Source: Kocuria palustris
GTDB taxonomy: Bacteria > Actinomycetota > Actinomycetes > Actinomycetales > Micrococcaceae
Length of the DNA stretch: 64,000 nucleotides
Reading direction: 5' to 3'
Assembly: GCF_007666205.1 (NCBI RefSeq)
Contig: NZ_VDOR01000010.1
Coordinates: 1-64,000, forward strand
In this document: piece after piece, positions 7,933 to 16,196 of the stretch
Numbering within the stretch: the stretch's first letter is position 1
Layout of the letters: each line of letters starts with the position of its first letter
Translations under genes and position numbers: made by a program
The notes under the pieces: generated by a model
Databases searched by the model: none
What the model was told of the DNA's origin: nothing
Seen by the model: the letters and a program-made list of their open reading frames with translations, nothing else

Positions 7933-9372
7933 TCAGGCGCCGGAGCGGTCGGTCGTCCCGAGGTCGAAGGTCGGATTGCGGCCGAAGTAGAACAGGCCCG
8001 TGAGCACCGCCGCGATCAGCAGCACGGCCATGATCCCCAGCAGCGGGTAGGGGCCGAACTGCACGATCAGGGGGATCGATGCCGCCGTGATCAGCCCGCC
8101 GCCGAAGAACGGCTCGAAGACGAGCTGCTTGTAGCCGAAGGACTCGTAGGCCGGGGTCTTCGCCTCGGGGTCGGCCATGCGCATGAGCATGAGGCCGGTG
8201 GCGGTCACGCCCATGGACTGCCCGAAATCGCCCAGGCCGCGCTCGAACCAGTAGGAGCGGATGAACCGCGGCGCCAGCACGAACAGCACGAACACGTTCC
8301 ACACGATGCCGGCCGCGGCCAGGATCGCGAACGGGGCGAAGTTGTCGGCGATCGCGGTCAGGGACAGCGTGGCCAGCGCGGCGATGATCAGCAGGTCGAG
8401 CGACAGGCCCTGGATGCGCTCCATGATGCCGCGGTCGATCAGCCCCACGGTGTCGAACCGGTCGAGCACGACCTGGATCAGCACGCCGCCCAGCATGGCC
8501 AGCGGGAACAGGGGGACGTAGGCGAAGATCTCGACCGTGTCGGCCCACAGCGCGGCCTCGATCGCCTGCAGCGCCGAGAGCATCAGCTGGCCGATCAGGA
8601 CCGCGAGCGCGACGACGCCGACGTGCAGCGTCAGGGTCTCGACGGCTGCCGTGCGCGTGGTCTCCCGGCCGGCCGAGGGCTTGCCGTCGCCGGCGTGCAG
8701 TCCGCGGCGCTCCCACACGGGCATCTCGGCATCGGCGTCCAGTGCGGTGGCGTGGCCCTTGCGCGCGGCCCAGTTCACGGCGAAGACGCCGACGATCACG
8801 CCGGTCAGGATGCCGACGGTGGCCATCGCCAGCGCCAGGTCGCCGCCCTCCTCGAAGCCGAGCTCCGTCATGACCGGGGCCATGCCCGCGGCGGTGCCGT
8901 GCCCGCCCTCGAAGCCGATCTCGATCAGCGCGCCGAACATGGGGCTGACGCCGAAGACCGGGGCGAGCAGCAGGACCACGAGCAGCAGGCCGATCACGTA
9001 CTGGCCCGAGGCGAAGGTCACGCCCAGGGACAGCTGGGGGCCGAGCAGCCTGACGGCTCGCCGGGGGGAGGGGATGCGGCTGCCCAGGAAGAGCGTGGCG
9101 AAGACCACGCTGATCAGCAGGCCCGGCAGCTCGGCCCACACCGCCATGACGTCGGGGCCGAAGATCCCGCCCTCGACGAGCGCGTCGAGCCCCGCCGCAT
9201 CGGCGATCCGCCCCAGGACCTGCGGCCCCAGGAGGAGCCCCAGGAAGCCGGCGATGATCGAGACGGGGAGGAACAGCCGCTGGGTGAGGCCCCAGCTCGC
9301 CCGGACGAGCATGCCCGCCACGGCCAGCACCCCCAGGAGCAGGATCGCCAGTCCGATGGTCTGCGGCTGCAT
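7933..9372 (-). CDS. sodium/glutamate symporter family protein (GltS-like)
   Basis: 479 residues, about 11-12 membrane segments in two halves. The first half carries the ESS family motif EGGHGTAAGM. A long hydrophilic loop (about residues 205-245) separates the halves, and a C-terminal extension follows the usual end of GltS. GltS proteins import glutamate with sodium. Substrate specificity is inferred from family only, since this sequence is longer than E. coli GltS (about 400). The ATG is 33 bases upstream of the terminal bases of an adjacent regulator gene on the same strand (9424-10245), so it could be cotranscribed with it. Confidence 0.75.
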   Translation of the reverse strand: MQPQTIGLAILLLGVLAVAGMLVRASWGLTQRLFLPVSIIAGFLGLLLGPQVLGRIADAAGLDALVEGGIFGPDVMAVWAELPGLLISVVFATLFLGSRIPSPRRAVRLLGPQLSLGVTFASGQYVIGLLLVVLLLAPVFGVSPMFGALIEIGFEGGHGTAAGMAPVMTELGFEEGGDLALAMATVGILTGVIVGVFAVNWAARKGHATALDADAEMPVWERRGLHAGDGKPSAGRETTRTAAVETLTLHVGVVALAVLIGQLMLSALQAIEAALWADTVEIFAYVPLFPLAMLGGVLIQVVLDRFDTVGLIDRGIMERIQGLSLDLLIIAALATLSLTAIADNFAPFAILAAAGIVWNVFVLFVLAPRFIRSYWFERGLGDFGQSMGVTATGLMLMRMADPEAKTPAYESFGYKQLVFEPFFGGGLITAASIPLIVQFGPYPLLGIMAVLLIAAVLTGLFYFGRNPTFDLGTTDRSGA

Positions 9373-9423
9373 GCGGGGCCCCCGTGTCGTCAGTGATGCG
9401 GTTCACGCGAGGCTATCAGCGGA

Positions 9424-10245
9424 TCAGGGACATGTCCCATTCTTCGATGGCCCCCGGGGGTGCCGTCCGGCCTGCCCCGTGAACGTCGAGGGGGCGGTGC
9501 CCAGCACCCGTCGGAAGTGCCGGGCCAGGTGCGACTGATCGTGGAACCCGGCCAGCGCCGCCGTCTCGGCCGGTCGGTGGCCGTCCAGGAGCAGGTGCCG
9601 GGCCAGGTCCACGCGGCGGCTGATCTGGTACTGGTGCGGGGCGATGCCGTAGGTCCGGGAGAACACCCGGACCAGGTGGCTCGGGTGCGCGCCGAGCTGC
9701 GCGGCGGCCTCGGTGATCGTGAACGACTCCGTCAGGCGGTCGTCGAGCAGCGCCCGCAGCCGCCGGGCCAGCGGGGCATCGCGCACGACGGGCGCGGGCC
9801 TGCCCAGGTGCCGCAGGACGTGATCGCGGACCGCGAGCAGCCAGTGCTCGGCCGCCATCGGATCGCCCGGCTCCTGCAGCGCTCGATGCACCCGGCGCGC
9901 GGCGGCGACCGCGAGGGGACCGGGAAGCGTCGGCCGGTCGGCCGCGAGCCCCCGGACCTCCTGCGGCAGCCAGCCGGCCTCGAGGTAGAGCACCCGCTTC
10001 CGATAGCCCGTGCCCTCGACCGCCGGGCGTCCGTCGTGCGGGATCCCGGGCGGGAGGAGGGTCAGGGCCGCCGACATCGCGCAGTGGGAGCCGCGGCCGA
10101 GGTCGTAGGCCACCGCGCCGTCGTCGACGAGCATCACGGCCCAGTCGTCGTGGGTGTGCATCGGGTACGCGTGCGCGAACCGGGCGTGGTACACCTCGCG
10201 CAGCGAGGGCACGTCCGGATGCCATGCGCGCACGTGCTCGACCAT
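9424..10245 (-). CDS. AraC family transcriptional regulator
   Basis: 273 residues. The N-terminal cupin-like sensor contains HAYPMHTHDDWAVM and LLPPGIPHDGRP, typical of AraC effector domains with His-rich beta-barrels. The C-terminal pair of helix-turn-helix motifs spans about 170-265, with the family signature GFHDQSHLARHFRRVLGTAP. Start at 10245 (MVEHVRAWHPD) is preferred because the longer frame runs into the divergent gene. It is transcribed away from the MerB-like gene across 49 bp and lies upstream of the GltS-like gene, so it may control either. Ligand unknown. Confidence 0.85.
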   Translation of the reverse strand: MVEHVRAWHPDVPSLREVYHARFAHAYPMHTHDDWAVMLVDDGAVAYDLGRGSHCAMSAALTLLPPGIPHDGRPAVEGTGYRKRVLYLEAGWLPQEVRGLAADRPTLPGPLAVAAARRVHRALQEPGDPMAAEHWLLAVRDHVLRHLGRPAPVVRDAPLARRLRALLDDRLTESFTITEAAAQLGAHPSHLVRVFSRTYGIAPHQYQISRRVDLARHLLLDGHRPAETAALAGFHDQSHLARHFRRVLGTAPSTFTGQAGRHPRGPSKNGTCP

Positions 10246-10294
10246 GCAAGGAACGTACAAGACGCCCGGACGGACCGTCCACGACGATCGGGCC

Positions 10295-11032
10295 ATGACC
10301 GATCCCACGACCGACACCGATCCCACGACCGACACGACCCACCACGACCCCATGCATGCGCCCGAGGCCCGGCGCATCCGCGACCTCGTCTACGCGGCCC
10401 TGGCCGCCGAGGGCAGAGCCCCCTCCGTCGGGGAGCTCGCCCGCCGGACCGGCGACGCCCCGGAGCGGGTGCGGCGCCGGCTGCACGAGCTCGCCGATGC
10501 CCATGCGCTGGTGCTCGACGCGGAGGGCGACGCCATCCGGATGGCCCACCCGTTCACCGCCGCGCCCATGGCCTTCGTCGTGACCCCGCTCGACGGCCGC
10601 GACGACCGCCGGTGGTGGGGCGGCTGCGCCTGGGACTCGTTCGGCATCAGCGCCGCCCTCGGGCTCGACGTGCGCATCGACACGGCCTGCCCGCAGTGCG
10701 CCGAGCACCTCTCCGTCGTCGCCGGGCCGACGACCCCGCCGCCCGCCGAGCTCGCCGTCCGCTTCCCCAGGCTTGCCGTCCAGTGGTGGGACGACGTCGT
10801 CGGCACCTGCACCATGATCCGGCTGTTCTGCTCCCGCGATCATGCCGAGCAGTGGACCCGCGGGCACGCACCGGGCCGCGGCTTCATCGCGGAGGCGACC
10901 ACCGTCTGGAGCCTCGCGCAGGCCTGGTACGGCGACCGGCTCGACCCGGACTTCGAGCCGCACTCCGCCGCGCACAACCAGCAGCTGCTCGAGGAGCGCG
11001 GACTGACCGGGGAGTTCTGGCGCCTGCCCTGA
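10295..11032 (+). CDS. MerB-like protein (alkylmercury lyase family)
   Basis: 245 residues. A winged-helix-like N-terminal part (RIRDLVYAALAAEGRAPSVG and on) is followed by a MerB fold with WWGGCAWDSFGISAAL and LFCSRDHAEQW. The three catalytic residues of organomercurial lyase are present: C111, D114 and C179 (C96, D99 and C159 in the plasmid enzyme). MerB cleaves carbon-mercury bonds, but no merA, merR or mercury transporter is nearby, so the true role could differ. The first residues (TDPTTDTDPTTDT) come from an 18-bp tandem repeat, and no clear RBS precedes ATG 10295. Met at residue 20 is an alternative start. Confidence 0.78.
   Translation: MTDPTTDTDPTTDTTHHDPMHAPEARRIRDLVYAALAAEGRAPSVGELARRTGDAPERVRRRLHELADAHALVLDAEGDAIRMAHPFTAAPMAFVVTPLDGRDDRRWWGGCAWDSFGISAALGLDVRIDTACPQCAEHLSVVAGPTTPPPAELAVRFPRLAVQWWDDVVGTCTMIRLFCSRDHAEQWTRGHAPGRGFIAEATTVWSLAQAWYGDRLDPDFEPHSAAHNQQLLEERGLTGEFWRLP
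10298..10333 (+). repeat. 18-bp perfect tandem repeat at start of the MerB-like gene
   Basis: Two head-to-tail copies of ACCGATCCCACGACCGAC, in frame, encode TDPTTD twice. This is probably a slippage product and a likely site of length variation. It also makes the annotated start uncertain. Confidence 0.8.
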
Positions 11033-11040
11033 GCCGGGCG

Positions 11041-11058
11041 CGGCGCCAGTCGGCGCCG
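11041..11058 (+). terminator. short hairpin after the MerB-like gene
   Basis: CGGCGCC / GGCGCCG, a 7-bp stem with loop AGTC, begins about eight bases after the stop codon. It has no U-tract, so it is only a weak terminator candidate between this gene and copB2. Confidence 0.35.
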
Positions 11059-11076
11059 TGCAAGGCCCGGCAACCC

Positions 11077-11105
11077 TCGCCAAATATACCCCTGGGGGGT
11101 ACAGT
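11077..11105 (+). promoter_or_regulatory. copB2 promoter with CsoR-type operator
   Basis: TACCCCTGGGGGGTA (11087-11101) overlaps a -10-like TACAGT (11100-11105), downstream of -35-like TCGCCA (11078-11083). It is nearly identical in layout to the copB1 promoter (253-268). Conservation of this block between copies that otherwise differ upstream supports a functional copper-responsive operator. Confidence 0.65.
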
Positions 11106-11124
11106 CGAGGGTGAGGAGGCAGTG

Positions 11125-13317
11125 ATGACAGATCCACACGCACAGCATCGGGAGGGGGCCTCGCCCGCGTCCGGAGCCCACGCCGTCGACCACCCCGGCG
11201 ATCACCGCGAAGAGCGCTCGGGGCACGGCGGCCCCGGAGAGAGCCCCGGGCCTGCAGGCGACGTCGGCCACCACGCGCACGACGGCCACGAGGGGCACAG
11301 CGGCCATGGCGGTCACGGCGGACACGACCACGTGGCCATGTTCCGCCGCCTGTTCTGGATCTCCCTGGTGATCTCGATCCCCACGATCCTGCTCAGCGGC
11401 AGCTTCGCCCACCTGGTGGGCTACGAGCTGCCGGACAGCCTGCTCGTCACCTGGACTCCTGTGGTGCTCGGCACGGTGCTCTACGTCTGGGGCGGCCGCC
11501 CGTTCCTGACGGGGGCGGTCGACGAGCTCCGGCAGCGCAAGCCCGGCATGATGACCCTGATCGGCCTGGGCATCTCGGTGGCCTTCCTGGCGTCGTGGGG
11601 CAGCCACCTCGGACTGCTGCCGGCGGACCTGGAGTTCTGGTGGGAGCTGGCGCTGCTGGTCGTGATCATGCTGCTGGGGCACTGGGTCGAGATGGCCTCG
11701 CTGGCCCGCACCTCGAGCGCGCTCGACGAGCTCGCGGCCCTGCTGCCCGATGAGGCGGAGGTCCTCGAGCCCGACGGCTCGACCCGCACCGTGGCGCCGT
11801 CGGAGCTGGCCGTCGGCGATCGGGTGCTGGTGCGCCCGGGCGGGCGCATCCCCGCCGACGGCGCGGTGACCGAGGGCGAGGCCGACGTCGACGAGTCCAT
11901 GGTCACCGGCGAGTCGATCCCCGTGACCCGCGGCGCGGGGGAGCGGGTCGTGGCCGGCACGGTGGCCACCGACCGGCCCCTGACCCTCGAGGTCACCGAG
12001 ATCGGCGAGAACACGGCCCTGGCCGGCATCCAGCGCCTGGTCGAGGATGCCCAGTCCTCTTCCACGCGGGCCCAGCGCCTGGCCGACAAGGCGGCGAACC
12101 TGCTGTTCTGGTTCGCGCTCATCACCGCGGCGATCACCGCCGTCGTGTGGCTGATCTTCGACACGCCCGCGACGGCCCTGGTCCGCGTCGTCACCGTCCT
12201 GGTCATCGCCTGCCCCCATGCCCTCGGCCTGGCGATCCCGCTGGTCGTCTCGATCTCGACCGGCCGGGCCGCGCGCCAGGGGGTCCTGGTCTCCGACCGG
12301 CAGGCTCTCGAGGGCGTCCGCACCGTCGACACCGTCGTGTTCGACAAGACCGGCACGCTGACCCGCGGCGAGCCGGCGGTGCTCGACGTGCGGCTGGCCC
12401 CCGACGCGCCGTCGGAGATCGACGAGGACCGGCTCGTGGCTCTCGCGGCCGCGGCCGAGGCGCAGAGCCAGCATCCGCTGGCGCGGGCCATCGTGGCCTC
12501 GGCGGAGGAGCGCGGCGCAGAGGTGCCGCATGCCGCCGAGCACGACAGCGCGACCGCGGTCGGCGTCTCGGCGTCCGTGGACGGCGCCGACGTCCGCGTG
12601 GGCGGCCCCGCGCTGCTGAGCCGGGCCGACGTGCAGCCGCTGCCGAGCGAGGACTGGGAGCGCGATGGGCGCACCGTCCTGCACGTGCTGGTCGACGGCC
12701 GGGTCGCCGGGGCGCTGGCCCTGGCCGATGAGGTCCGCCCCGCGGCCCGCGAGGCGATCCAGGCCCTGCACGACCTGGGGATCGAGACCGCGATGCTGAC
12801 CGGCGACGCCCGCAGCGTCGCCGAGGCCGTCGGCCGCGATCTCGGCATCGATCGCATCGAGGCCCAGGTCCGCCCCGAGGACAAGAGCAGCCGCGTCCGG
12901 CAGCTGCAGGAGCAGGGGAAGAAGGTCGCGATGGTCGGCGACGGGGTGAACGACGCGCCGGCCCTCGCCCAGTCGGACGTCGGGCTCGCCATCGGCGCCG
13001 GGACCGATGTGGCCATCGCCTCGGCGGGGATCATCCTGGCCTCCGACGACCCCCGCGCGGTGGTCTCGGTCGTGCGGCTCTCGCGGGCCTCGTACCGGAA
13101 GATGGTGCAGAACCTGTGGTGGGCCGCCGGGTACAACCTGATCTCGGTGCCCCTGGCGGCCGGCGTGCTGGCCCCGATCGGGTTCGTCATGCCGATGGCC
13201 GTCGGCGCGCTGCTCATGGGCGCCTCCACGGTCGTGGTCGCCCTCAACGCCCAGACGCTGCGCAGCCTCGATCTCGCCCCCGAGGCGGCTGTCGAATGGG
13301 CGCGGAGCCAGGGCTGA
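11125..13317 (+). CDS. copB: P1B-3 type copper-translocating ATPase CopB, copy 2
   Basis: 730 residues, collinear with copy 1 from VAMFRRLFWISL to the C-terminus and clearly paralogous. The His/Gly/Asp-rich N-terminus is longer (about 70 residues, with HGGHGGHDH). CPH is at 363-365 and phospho-Asp D407 is in DKTGTLT. TGE, SQHPLARAI and GDGVNDAP are all present. Start ATG 11125 follows GAGGAGG (11113-11119); the open frame upstream belongs to other genes. Its third codon positions are almost all G/C, like its neighbours, so this is probably the resident copy. It is followed 109 bp later by a ydhK gene, the same order as in the island. Confidence 0.93.
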   Translation: MTDPHAQHREGASPASGAHAVDHPGDHREERSGHGGPGESPGPAGDVGHHAHDGHEGHSGHGGHGGHDHVAMFRRLFWISLVISIPTILLSGSFAHLVGYELPDSLLVTWTPVVLGTVLYVWGGRPFLTGAVDELRQRKPGMMTLIGLGISVAFLASWGSHLGLLPADLEFWWELALLVVIMLLGHWVEMASLARTSSALDELAALLPDEAEVLEPDGSTRTVAPSELAVGDRVLVRPGGRIPADGAVTEGEADVDESMVTGESIPVTRGAGERVVAGTVATDRPLTLEVTEIGENTALAGIQRLVEDAQSSSTRAQRLADKAANLLFWFALITAAITAVVWLIFDTPATALVRVVTVLVIACPHALGLAIPLVVSISTGRAARQGVLVSDRQALEGVRTVDTVVFDKTGTLTRGEPAVLDVRLAPDAPSEIDEDRLVALAAAAEAQSQHPLARAIVASAEERGAEVPHAAEHDSATAVGVSASVDGADVRVGGPALLSRADVQPLPSEDWERDGRTVLHVLVDGRVAGALALADEVRPAAREAIQALHDLGIETAMLTGDARSVAEAVGRDLGIDRIEAQVRPEDKSSRVRQLQEQGKKVAMVGDGVNDAPALAQSDVGLAIGAGTDVAIASAGIILASDDPRAVVSVVRLSRASYRKMVQNLWWAAGYNLISVPLAAGVLAPIGFVMPMAVGALLMGASTVVVALNAQTLRSLDLAPEAAVEWARSQG

Positions 13318-13426
13318 GCAGACGTCCCGAGCCCGCATCAGCCCCTCGCCCGACCCGCTGCCGCCGGGCCGGCGTCAGGAGCCTCGGACGATCTGCGCCC
13401 GAGGCATCACCACCGAAGGAGACACG

Positions 13427-14065
13427 ATGAGGAAGTCCATCCGCACCACGGGAATGGCCGCGGCCGCGGCGAGCATGCTCGCACTGACCGCCTGCGGCGG
13501 CGCCGAGGACGAGACGCCGCCCGAGCCGTCGGAGACGGCCGCCGCATCGCCCGAGCCGACCGAGTCGTCGCCGACGGCCGCCGAGCCGTCGAGCATGCCG
13601 GCGGAGCACGGCTCCGGCGGGATGGCCGATCACGAGCACGATCCCGACGGCGGCCCCCCGCCCGAGGGCATCCGGACCGCGGCCGATCCCGCCTACCCGG
13701 TCGACGCGCAGGTCACCCCGACCGCCGACCACATGCCGGGCATGGCGGGATCGGAGGCGACCGTCACGGGCGCGTTCGACACCACGGCCTACTCGGTCAC
13801 CTACACGCCCACGGACGGTGGCGAGCCCGTCGTCGACCACAAGTGGGTCGTGCACGAGGAGCTGGAGGATCCCGGCGAAGCGCCTCTGCCGGAGGGCGCC
13901 GAGGTCGTGCTGGACGCCGATCACATGGCCGGCATGGACGGCGCCACGGCAACGATCGAGAGCTCGACCCAGGAGACGGTGTACATGGTCGACGTGGTGA
14001 TGGACGGCATGGAGATGACCGATCACAAGTGGTTCGTCGAGAGCGAGCTGCAGCCCGCCGAGTGA
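13427..14065 (+). CDS. YdhK family (DUF1541) lipoprotein, copy 2
   Basis: 212-residue lipoprotein with lipobox LTAC (Cys23), an acidic Pro/Ser/Glu linker and two DUF1541 repeats, each with an ADHM(P/A)GM opening and an HKW(V/F)V ending. Compared with copy 1 the Met-rich MDMGMGMDHG cluster is missing and replaced by SMPAEHGSGGMADHEHD. That is the main difference between the two and may alter metal affinity. Strong RBS GAAGGAGA before the ATG. No csp gene follows; the operon ends at a strong hairpin. Confidence 0.88.
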   Translation: MRKSIRTTGMAAAAASMLALTACGGAEDETPPEPSETAAASPEPTESSPTAAEPSSMPAEHGSGGMADHEHDPDGGPPPEGIRTAADPAYPVDAQVTPTADHMPGMAGSEATVTGAFDTTAYSVTYTPTDGGEPVVDHKWVVHEELEDPGEAPLPEGAEVVLDADHMAGMDGATATIESSTQETVYMVDVVMDGMEMTDHKWFVESELQPAE

Positions 14066-14079
14066 TGCTGCGCTGTCGA

Positions 14080-14120
14080 CGAGCGCCGCCCCCGGGGAGC
14101 CCTCCCGGGGGCGGCGCTCG
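14080..14120. terminator. bidirectional terminator, 17-bp perfect stem
   Basis: Perfect 17-bp inverted repeat (14080-14096 with 14104-14120) and 7-base loop, between the convergent ydhK2 and Bcr/CflA genes. Confidence 0.8.
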
Positions 14121-14125
14121 ATGCG

Positions 14126-15352
14126 TCATGCCGTCCTCGACGCCGGGATCCGCAGCGTGAACACCAGGGCGATCACGGTGAAGGCGAGCATCAGCAGGGC
14201 CCACGGGGCGGCGCCCGAGGCCGCGACGACGCCTGCCAGGGCCGTGCCGCAGGCGCCGAAGATGAACTGGGCGCCGCCGATGAGGGCCGCGGCCTGGCCC
14301 GACCGGGCTCCGCCGGCGCTCATGCACAGGCTCATGAAGGACGGCTCGCACAGGCCCAGGCCGGCCATCGTCACGGCCAGCCCTGCCACCAGGGTCCACA
14401 GGGGCAGCCCGGCCAGGGCTGCCAGCATGGTGACTGCCGTGCCGAGCACGGCGGTCTGCACGCCCCAGCGCGCCAGGCGGGCGGTCGGCACCGCCAGGGC
14501 CAGCTTCCCGGCCAGGACGGGGCCGACGAGCAGGACGATGCCGGTCCCGCCGAACACGAGGCCGAAGGTCGCCGGGTCGAGTCCGTACTGCCCCTGGTAC
14601 ACGTAGGTCGCGCCGCCGATGTAGGAGAACAGCAGCAGGAACATCGAGGCGAGGCCGCCCAGGGGCAGGACGAAGTCCCGGCTGCCGAACAGCTGAGCAT
14701 AGCCGCGCAGCGCCGAGCCCAGGGCCAGCGGCTGGCGCTTCCCGGCGGGCAGGGACTCCTTGAGGACCAGGGCGGCGAGCACGAGGACGATGAGGCCCAG
14801 CCCGGCCAGGACGAAGAACACGGAGCGCCAGCCGAAGGCGCTGTCGAGGATGCCTCCGGCGGCCGGGGCGATCACGGGAGCCAGGGCCGTGACCGTCATC
14901 AGCGCCGCGAACAGACGCGTGGCGGCGGCGCCGGATGCCCGGTCGCGCACCGAGCTGTTGGCCACCACGACTCCCATGGCGCCGCCGATGCCCTGGAGGA
15001 CGCGGGCCACGACCAGGACGGCCATGCCCGGGGCGAGGGCGGCCAGGAGGGACCCGAGCGCGAACAGCACCAGGCCGATCAGCAGAGGGACGCGGCGGCC
15101 CACGGCATCCGTCACCGGGCCCGCCGCGAGCTGGCCGATGCCGAGCAGCAGCAGATAGCCGGTCAGGGTGAGCTGGGTCAGCCAGACAGGAGCGTCGAAC
15201 TCGGCGCCGATGGCCGGCAGGGACGCGAGGTGCATGTCGCCCGCGAAGGGCGCCAGGCCGACGATGGCGGCCAGGACGAGGACGACGGCCGGGCCGCCGG
15301 AGGGGCGACCGGTGTCGGTGGTCGCGGGGATGCTGGCAGTGTTCGTGGACAT
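14126..15352 (-). CDS. Bcr/CflA family multidrug efflux MFS transporter
   Basis: 408 residues, about 12 membrane helices. The first helix ends in APFAGDMHLASLPAIGAEF, resembling the TDMYLPALP signature of Bcr/CflA. The loop VTDAVGRRVPLLIGL matches the MFS A motif and VLQGIGGAMGVVVANSSVRD is the drug-exporter C motif region. It probably exports drugs by proton antiport. The divergent TetR gene and the palindromic operator between them indicate local repression. Confidence 0.88.
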   Translation of the reverse strand: MSTNTASIPATTDTGRPSGGPAVVLVLAAIVGLAPFAGDMHLASLPAIGAEFDAPVWLTQLTLTGYLLLLGIGQLAAGPVTDAVGRRVPLLIGLVLFALGSLLAALAPGMAVLVVARVLQGIGGAMGVVVANSSVRDRASGAAATRLFAALMTVTALAPVIAPAAGGILDSAFGWRSVFFVLAGLGLIVLVLAALVLKESLPAGKRQPLALGSALRGYAQLFGSRDFVLPLGGLASMFLLLFSYIGGATYVYQGQYGLDPATFGLVFGGTGIVLLVGPVLAGKLALAVPTARLARWGVQTAVLGTAVTMLAALAGLPLWTLVAGLAVTMAGLGLCEPSFMSLCMSAGGARSGQAAALIGGAQFIFGACGTALAGVVAASGAAPWALLMLAFTVIALVFTLRIPASRTA

Positions 15353-15438
15353 GATGCGATCAACCTCATGGTTGGGGTGACCCCGAGCGGGGAGGTCGGC
15401 CTCGACCGGAGGCGGACCACGCAGAGCCTACAGATAAA

Positions 15439-15454
15439 TGATACGCGCATATCA
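15439..15454. promoter_or_regulatory. TetR-type palindromic operator
   Basis: TGATACGCGCATATCA is palindromic at 14 of 16 bases. On the minus strand a -35-like TTGATA overlaps its right arm and TAGGCT lies 19 bp on, so repressor bound here would block the efflux gene. It is also 38 bp before the TetR start, suggesting autoregulation. Confidence 0.65.
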
Positions 15455-15491
15455 ATTCATGGGCGTGAGATGCACGACAGAGGAGAGGGAC

Positions 15492-16175
15492 GTGGCAGAC
15501 GCAGCAGTGAACGGGCCCGGGGCGCAGCAGGGCGCGCCTTCCGATGACCGGGCCCCGGGGGAGGCCACGGTCGGCGGGGCGCCGCCGCAGCAGCCGCGGT
15601 CGATCGAGCGCCAGGCGCAGGTGCGCTCCGCGGCCGTCGGCGTGCTGCTGGGCAGCGGCGCCGGCGCGGTCACCCACCGCCGCGTCGCCGAGGAGGCCTC
15701 GGCCTCGCTGGGGGCGATCCGCTACTACTTCCGCACCCGCGCGGACCTGCTGGCCGCCTGCCTCGAGGAGATCGAGCGGGTCCGCACCGCCGAGGCCGAG
15801 CGCGTGCTGGCGGAGGCGGATCGCGGCGATCCGTCGGATGCCGAGCGCACGGCGTGGATGGCGCTGCGCGTGTTCTACGGCCCGGACCTCCAGGACGACG
15901 CCGTGACGGGGATGGCATGGTGCATCGTGGACTGCGCGCGGGAGAGCCCGGACCTCGCGGCCCGGCTCGCCCGGCACCGGCAGGCCGCCGGCCGGCAGGT
16001 GCAGCAGCTGCTGGCGGCCCGGGGGCACCCCGATGTCAGGCCCACACTGGCCCCGGCGATCCTGGACGGCAGCGTCACCACCGCGGCCGTGACGGGCACC
16101 TCCGGCGTGGCCGAGACCGCGGTCGCCGAGCTCGCGGCGGTCCTGCAGGGCACGGTGACGTCACCGGGCCGATGA
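15492..16175 (+). CDS. TetR family repressor of the efflux pump
   Basis: 227 residues. The helix-turn-helix lies around residues 35-80 (RSAAVGVLLGSGAGAVTHRRVAEEASASLGAIRYYF), the rest being a ligand-binding helical domain. GTG 15492 is chosen because AGGAGAGG lies just upstream; an ATG-type start further up would overlap the operator. Divergent from the Bcr/CflA transporter with a shared operator, so it most likely senses the exported compound. Inducer unknown. Confidence 0.85.
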   Translation: MADAAVNGPGAQQGAPSDDRAPGEATVGGAPPQQPRSIERQAQVRSAAVGVLLGSGAGAVTHRRVAEEASASLGAIRYYFRTRADLLAACLEEIERVRTAEAERVLAEADRGDPSDAERTAWMALRVFYGPDLQDDAVTGMAWCIVDCARESPDLAARLARHRQAAGRQVQQLLAARGHPDVRPTLAPAILDGSVTTAAVTGTSGVAETAVAELAAVLQGTVTSPGR

Positions 16176-16196
16176 CGCGCGCAGAGCCGCGGCCGC

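Noticed and set aside
292-13317. Recent duplication of copB-ydhK within this genome
   Set aside because: The copies differ at many synonymous sites and in base composition; separate origin of copy 1 is more likely than a recent copy event.
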